NCBI GenBank assembly: GCA_045598705.1 | Contig: JAZLMM010000041.1 | Span: 1 to 35,617, forward strand | Origin: Scatonaster sp045598705 | GTDB lineage: Bacteria > Bacillota > Clostridia > Saccharofermentanales > Saccharofermentanaceae | DNA length: 35,617 nucleotides | Direction of reading: 5' to 3' | In this document: piece after piece, positions 32,329 to 35,617 of the stretch | Layout of the letters: every line of letters begins with the position of its first letter | How positions within the stretch are numbered: position 1 is the stretch's first letter | Notes under the pieces: model-generated | Databases searched by the model: none | What the model saw: the letters and a program-made list of their open reading frames with translations, nothing else | Told to the model about the DNA's origin: nothing | Made by a program: the position numbers and the translations under genes

Positions 32329-33582
32329 ATGAAGGTACTGGTAGTAGGCGGTGGCGGCCGTGAACATGCTATTCTTTGGAAGTTGAAGCAGAGTCCGAAG
32401 GTGACGGAACTTTACTGTGCACCGGGTAACGGAGGCATTGCTGAAATCGCGACATGTGTGCCGATCAAGGCAACGGATGTAGATGCGATGGTGGATTTTG
32501 CAAAGAAGGAGCAATTCGATCTTGTCTTTGTGGCGCCGGATGATCCGCTTGCGCTGGGTATGGTAGATAAGATGGAGGCGGCCGGACTTCGTGCTTTCGG
32601 CCCGCATGCGAATGCGGCGATTGTAGAAGCATCCAAGGCGTTCTCCAAAGAACTCATGAAGAAGTATAACATCCCAACTGCGAAATATCAGACGTTCACC
32701 AATCAGGATGAAGCGTTGGCGTACTTAGAGACACAAGCCATGCCGATTGTGATCAAGGCGGATGGCCTGGCGCTGGGGAAGGGCGTAATTATTGCCCAGA
32801 CCCTCGATGAGGCAAAGAAAGCAGTCGTCTCCATGATGAGTGATGGTGCTTTCGGCACAGCGGGAAGTACGGTCGTAATTGAAGAATGCATGGTTGGCCC
32901 AGAGTTGACAATCCTGGCTTTCTCTGATGGTAAGACAGTTATCCCGATGATTTCTTCTCGTGATCACAAGCGTGCATATGACCATGACGAAGGTCTGAAT
33001 ACCGGCGGTATGGGTGCGGTGACACCTGGTGCAGATCTTACGGAAGAAGATGATAAAGTCATCTACGATACCATCATTGCACCGACCATTGCGGCACTGG
33101 CTGCGGAAGGTCGTCCGTTCAAGGGCGTGATTTACTTCGGTCTCATGTTGACCAAAGATGGACCAAAGGTCGTTGAATATAACGCACGTTTCGGTGATCC
33201 GGAGTGTCAGGCGATCCTCCCACGTATGGAGAATGATCTCATGGAACTCATCGATGCTTGTATCGATGGTACATTGGATCAGGTGAATCTGCGTTGGAAA
33301 CCGGGATACTCCTGTGTTGTCGTGATGGCATCCGGCGGATACCCAGAGAAGTACGACAAGGGATATGAGATTACTGGCATCAACGATTGCGGACACATTG
33401 TTTTCCAGGCCGGCACGGCTTTGAAAGATGGTAAACTGGTGACTTCCGGCGGTCGTGTCCTCTGCGTATATGCAGACGGCACAACCATGGACGAAGCCAT
33501 CGATTCTGCATACGAAGGCGTCAAGAAGATCACATTCGAGAAGATGCACTATCGTACAGATATCGGACGTACGCTGAATTGA
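32329..33582 (+). CDS. purD: Phosphoribosylamine-glycine ligase
   Basis: ATP-grasp enzyme of 417 residues that joins phosphoribosylamine to glycine, forming GAR, the substrate of PurN. VVGGGGREHAILWKL is the N-terminal family signature. IVIKADGLALGKGVIIA is the ATP-grasp lysine region, RDHKRAYDHDEGLNTGGMG the diagnostic PurD block and EYNARFGDPECQ the metal-binding end. The ribosome site AGGAGGT is near-perfect. It is separated from purE-F-N by the surface-protein gene and has its own promoter. Confidence 0.96.
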   Translation: MKVLVVGGGGREHAILWKLKQSPKVTELYCAPGNGGIAEIATCVPIKATDVDAMVDFAKKEQFDLVFVAPDDPLALGMVDKMEAAGLRAFGPHANAAIVEASKAFSKELMKKYNIPTAKYQTFTNQDEALAYLETQAMPIVIKADGLALGKGVIIAQTLDEAKKAVVSMMSDGAFGTAGSTVVIEECMVGPELTILAFSDGKTVIPMISSRDHKRAYDHDEGLNTGGMGAVTPGADLTEEDDKVIYDTIIAPTIAALAAEGRPFKGVIYFGLMLTKDGPKVVEYNARFGDPECQAILPRMENDLMELIDACIDGTLDQVNLRWKPGYSCVVVMASGGYPEKYDKGYEITGINDCGHIVFQAGTALKDGKLVTSGGRVLCVYADGTTMDEAIDSAYEGVKKITFEKMHYRTDIGRTLN

Positions 33583-33599
33583 AGGGAGACTTCTGAAGC

Positions 33600-34805
33600 A
33601 TGAAGATCGGCATTTACGGTGGAGCTTTCGACCCTTTTCATAATGGACATCTGTCCATGGTGAAGGGTGCAATTGCCAGTAAGAAAGTGGACCGCGTCAT
33701 CGTGGTGCCTACAGGTATGCCGTGCTTCAAGTCCACCCGCAAGGTGACACTGGCACCTTATCGGTATTACATGGTCAAAGCGGCATTGAAAGATGTGCCG
33801 AAGTGTGAAGTATGTGATATCGAGCAGGTCTACGGTGAACCAAGCTATACTGTGACAACACTTCGAAATCTTCGTGAGAAGAAGATCGTCTCAGAGAAAG
33901 ATGAGTTGTTCTTGATGTGCGGTTCAGACATCCTGTTCGAATTCGAGTCCTGGTACAAACCGGATGAGATTCTGAAACAGGCGCGACTGCTCTGTGCACT
34001 GCGCCCTGGTGTGGATGAGGGACAGGCAAGAAATCAAGCCGCTCACATTGAGGAGATGTTCGACACCAAGGTGAAGTTCTTCGAAATCGAAGGCGTGGAA
34101 GTTGCGTCCTCGCGACTCCGTTCCTCTGCATCCGATACGAAGTGGAGTGAAGAAGAGGACATCCCGGAGGAGGTCCGTCGCTTCATCAAGTGCCACGACC
34201 TTTATTGCGAAGATGCACCGTTGATGCATGTCTCGGATGAGATATATCAGCAGTTGATTCAGCATTGTTTTACGCTGTTCCGCGAGATGGGCGGCAAGCG
34301 TCTTCTTCACAGCATGAATGTGTGCGTACTGGCGACACGGTATGCAATCCGATTCGGAGCGGACCCGAACAAGTGCGCGTTGGCAGGGCTTCTGCATGAC
34401 TGTGCCAAGGAACTCCCCGAGAAAGATCAACTTGCGCTTGCAGCCAAGATCATTCCGGATTATGTGCCGAGTAAGCAGATCCTTCATTCACCGGCAGGCG
34501 CAGTCTATGCACGTGAACATTATGGGGTAGAGGATCCAGAGATTCTAGATGCCATTTTGTATCACACGATTGGCCGTGAGATCATGACACTAACGGACAA
34601 AATCGTATATCTTGCGGACAAGGTGGAGCCAAGTCGCGATTACGATGACCTTTCCATGATTCGTGCTTTAGCAGAACACGATATCAATGCAGCATTGATT
34701 GAGTGTTACTGTGCAATCAAAGAGAGCTTCGCTAGGAAGGGACAGCAGATTCACGAGGATACGAAGAAGTCGCTGGCATATCTTCTGGCCAATCGGTCGC
34801 AGTGA
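33600..34805 (+). CDS. nadD-yqeK: NadD-YqeK fusion: nicotinate-nucleotide adenylyltransferase / HD phosphohydrolase
   Basis: A two-domain protein of 401 residues. The N-terminal NadD (about 1-200) forms deamido-NAD from nicotinate mononucleotide: GGAFDPFHNGHL has the HxGH nucleotide motif and VEVASSRLRSS replaces the usual ISST-x-IR end motif. The C-terminal YqeK (about 210-401) is an HD-domain enzyme; its metal site includes HSMNV and LLHDCAKE. YqeK relatives hydrolyse diadenosine tetraphosphate. In many Bacillota nadD, yqeK and rsfS are adjacent separate genes; here the first two are fused and rsfS follows. It starts 17 bases after purD. Confidence 0.92.
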   Translation: MKIGIYGGAFDPFHNGHLSMVKGAIASKKVDRVIVVPTGMPCFKSTRKVTLAPYRYYMVKAALKDVPKCEVCDIEQVYGEPSYTVTTLRNLREKKIVSEKDELFLMCGSDILFEFESWYKPDEILKQARLLCALRPGVDEGQARNQAAHIEEMFDTKVKFFEIEGVEVASSRLRSSASDTKWSEEEDIPEEVRRFIKCHDLYCEDAPLMHVSDEIYQQLIQHCFTLFREMGGKRLLHSMNVCVLATRYAIRFGADPNKCALAGLLHDCAKELPEKDQLALAAKIIPDYVPSKQILHSPAGAVYAREHYGVEDPEILDAILYHTIGREIMTLTDKIVYLADKVEPSRDYDDLSMIRALAEHDINAALIECYCAIKESFARKGQQIHEDTKKSLAYLLANRSQ

Positions 34806-34811
34806 CGGGGC

Positions 34812-34839
34812 TTCTACCGAGTAAGAAATAGTGTATAAT
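34812..34839 (+). promoter_or_regulatory. Candidate internal promoter for rsfS
   Basis: A perfect TATAAT (34834-34839) follows a weak TTCTAC (34812-34817) by 16 bases, just after the nadD-yqeK stop. It may add transcription to read-through from upstream. Confidence 0.4.
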
Positions 34840-34870
34840 TGAAATAAGAAATAACCTTCGGAGGGAATAC

Positions 34871-35209
34871 ATGGAAATCAAAGAGTTGGCAGATAAGATT
34901 GTTGAGATTCTGGACAATAAGAAGGGCGTGGATATTGAGTTGATCCCCGTTGCAGAGAAGACTGTACTTGCAGATTATTTTGTAATTTGCTCCGGTACCT
35001 CCTCCACACACATCAAGGCTTTGGCCGACGAGGTCGAGTATATGCTCAAGCGCGATTTCGATGTTGCACCGGATCATATCGAAGGTAGAGAATCCGGCCG
35101 CTGGATCCTTCTCGATTATAAGGACGTTGTTGTACATGTTTTCCATCCGGAAGAGCGTGCGAACTATAACCTCGAGAAGTTGTGGAGCATGAAGAAAATC
35201 GAAGGTTGA
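34871..35209 (+). CDS. rsfS: Ribosomal silencing factor RsfS
   Basis: Small protein of 112 residues that binds ribosomal protein uL14 and blocks subunit joining when nutrients are low. The sequence follows the family throughout: ADYFVICSGTSSTHIKALAD, then EGRESGRWILLDYKDVVVHVFHPEERANYNLEKLW, containing the highly conserved W-x-L-x-D-Y block. GGAGGG lies upstream of the ATG. A strong terminator follows. Confidence 0.95.
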   Translation: MEIKELADKIVEILDNKKGVDIELIPVAEKTVLADYFVICSGTSSTHIKALADEVEYMLKRDFDVAPDHIEGRESGRWILLDYKDVVVHVFHPEERANYNLEKLWSMKKIEG

Positions 35210-35260
35210 CGTACGAAGCCGCCGAGGAGCAGAAGTACAAAAGACAAAAATCAAGAAAGC

Positions 35261-35277
35261 GCCCCTTTTGTGGGGGC
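35261..35277. other. Small GC hairpin after rsfS
   Basis: GCCCC (35261-35265) can pair with GGGGC (35273-35277). No T-run follows, so it is not a terminator by itself; it may protect the 3' end. Confidence 0.25.
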
Positions 35278-35310
35278 AATGTCATTAAGTTAACGCTTTT
35301 GACACCCAAC

Positions 35311-35352
35311 AAAAAATACCCAGCCTGTTCAAAACGGGCTGGGTATTTTTTT
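35311..35352 (+). terminator. Strong, near-symmetrical terminator after rsfS
   Basis: ACCCAGCCTG and CGGGCTGGGT form a ten-pair stem with one G-T pair. It is flanked by a run of A on the left and of T on the right, so it would work in either direction: it ends the purD-nadD-rsfS transcript and could also end the minus-strand gene entering from the right. Confidence 0.92.
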
Positions 35353-35403
35353 CGCTCCGGTGGCATTATGATGATATTCGCTTTCCGCTCAACAAACTAA
35401 AAT

Positions 35404-35617
35404 TTAATTGCCATCTCTAATACATAAATCTATTGTGTTATATGCGTCATTCCAATTCTTGTCTGCGTCTGTCAATATAATTTTGCTTACTGAAAGTTTA
35501 TCTAATATTTTCTGTTCTCGTCTTTGACGCTCCATTAAGCACTCTATATAACCTTCAAATCCCTCTGCATGAATACTTTTACCATAATTACCATTAACGT
35601 GATAATCAATTACACTG
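35404..35617 (-). CDS. C-terminal part of an unidentified protein (partial)
   Basis: A minus-strand frame enters from the right edge and ends at TAA (complement of 35404-35406). The 71 visible residues are hydrophilic and look like real protein: KSIHAEGFEGYIECLMERQ, then a basic helix, then a C-terminus ending NTIDLCIRDGN. Base composition is more AT-rich than the neighbouring purD-rsfS genes, which may signal a transferred or accessory gene. I recognise no family. The strong symmetrical terminator at 35311-35352 lies just downstream of it. Confidence 0.6.
   Translation of the reverse strand, partial: SVIDYHVNGNYGKSIHAEGFEGYIECLMERQRREQKILDKLSVSKIILTDADKNWNDAYNTIDLCIRDGN

Overview
The window looks like chromosome from a Gram-positive, low-to-mid-GC member of the Bacillota, most likely a clostridium of the Lachnospiraceae type (inference). 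Supporting signs are strong GGAGG-type ribosome binding sites, lipoprotein boxes, an LPXTG-anchored surface protein, CDP-glycerol (teichoic-acid-type) chemistry, intrinsic terminators, and scattered housekeeping genes (purE, purF, purN, purD, nadD-yqeK, rsfS). No insertion sequence, phage or CRISPR array was seen.

Layout. 1-442: end of an unidentified gene, then tRNA-Pro(UGG). 443-6196 (minus): XRE-cupin regulator, potA-potB-potC-potD polyamine-type ABC importer and a small lipoprotein, apparently one operon. 6197-6467: a compact divergent control region with a promoter for each direction and two direct repeats bracketing the importer promoter. 6468-11006 (plus): a complete pathway to CMP-activated 2-aminoethylphosphonate (AEP): PepM, Ppd, PhnW and a PntC-like cytidylyltransferase. 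11009-15087 (minus): two convergent genes, a CDP-glycerol glycerophosphotransferase-like protein and a 929-residue fusion of a YidC/Oxa1-like membrane domain to an alkaline-phosphatase/sulfatase-fold phosphotransferase. 15321-16868: a PutP-like Na+/solute symporter with a clear terminator. 16932-19936: an AT-rich stretch with a gene relic and two envelope-type proteins. 20044-23307 (minus): B12-binding radical SAM protein and a multi-pass glycosyltransferase. 23462-25710: NUDIX hydrolase, HEAT-repeat protein, CapA-like lipoprotein. 25851-28501: purE-purF-purN. 28774-32004 (minus): a large LPXTG surface protein whose start codon appears to be ACG. 32329-35209: purD, nadD-yqeK fusion, rsfS. The window ends inside an unidentified minus-strand gene.

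How it fits together. The most interesting block is 6468-15087. The AEP operon would turn phosphoenolpyruvate into CMP-AEP. The adjacent minus-strand pair has the enzyme classes expected to build and decorate a glycerol-phosphate or similar surface polymer. I infer a surface phosphonate (phosphono-teichoic-acid or phosphonolipid) system in which the YidC-sulfatase fusion handles or transfers the polymer or AEP group at the outer membrane face. That assignment is inference; the gene families are read directly from the sequence. The divergent importer could supply polyamines or conceivably an aminophosphonate, because both uptake system types belong to the same broad transporter family.

The purine genes are only part of the pathway: purM, purC, purH, purL, purK and purB are not in the window.
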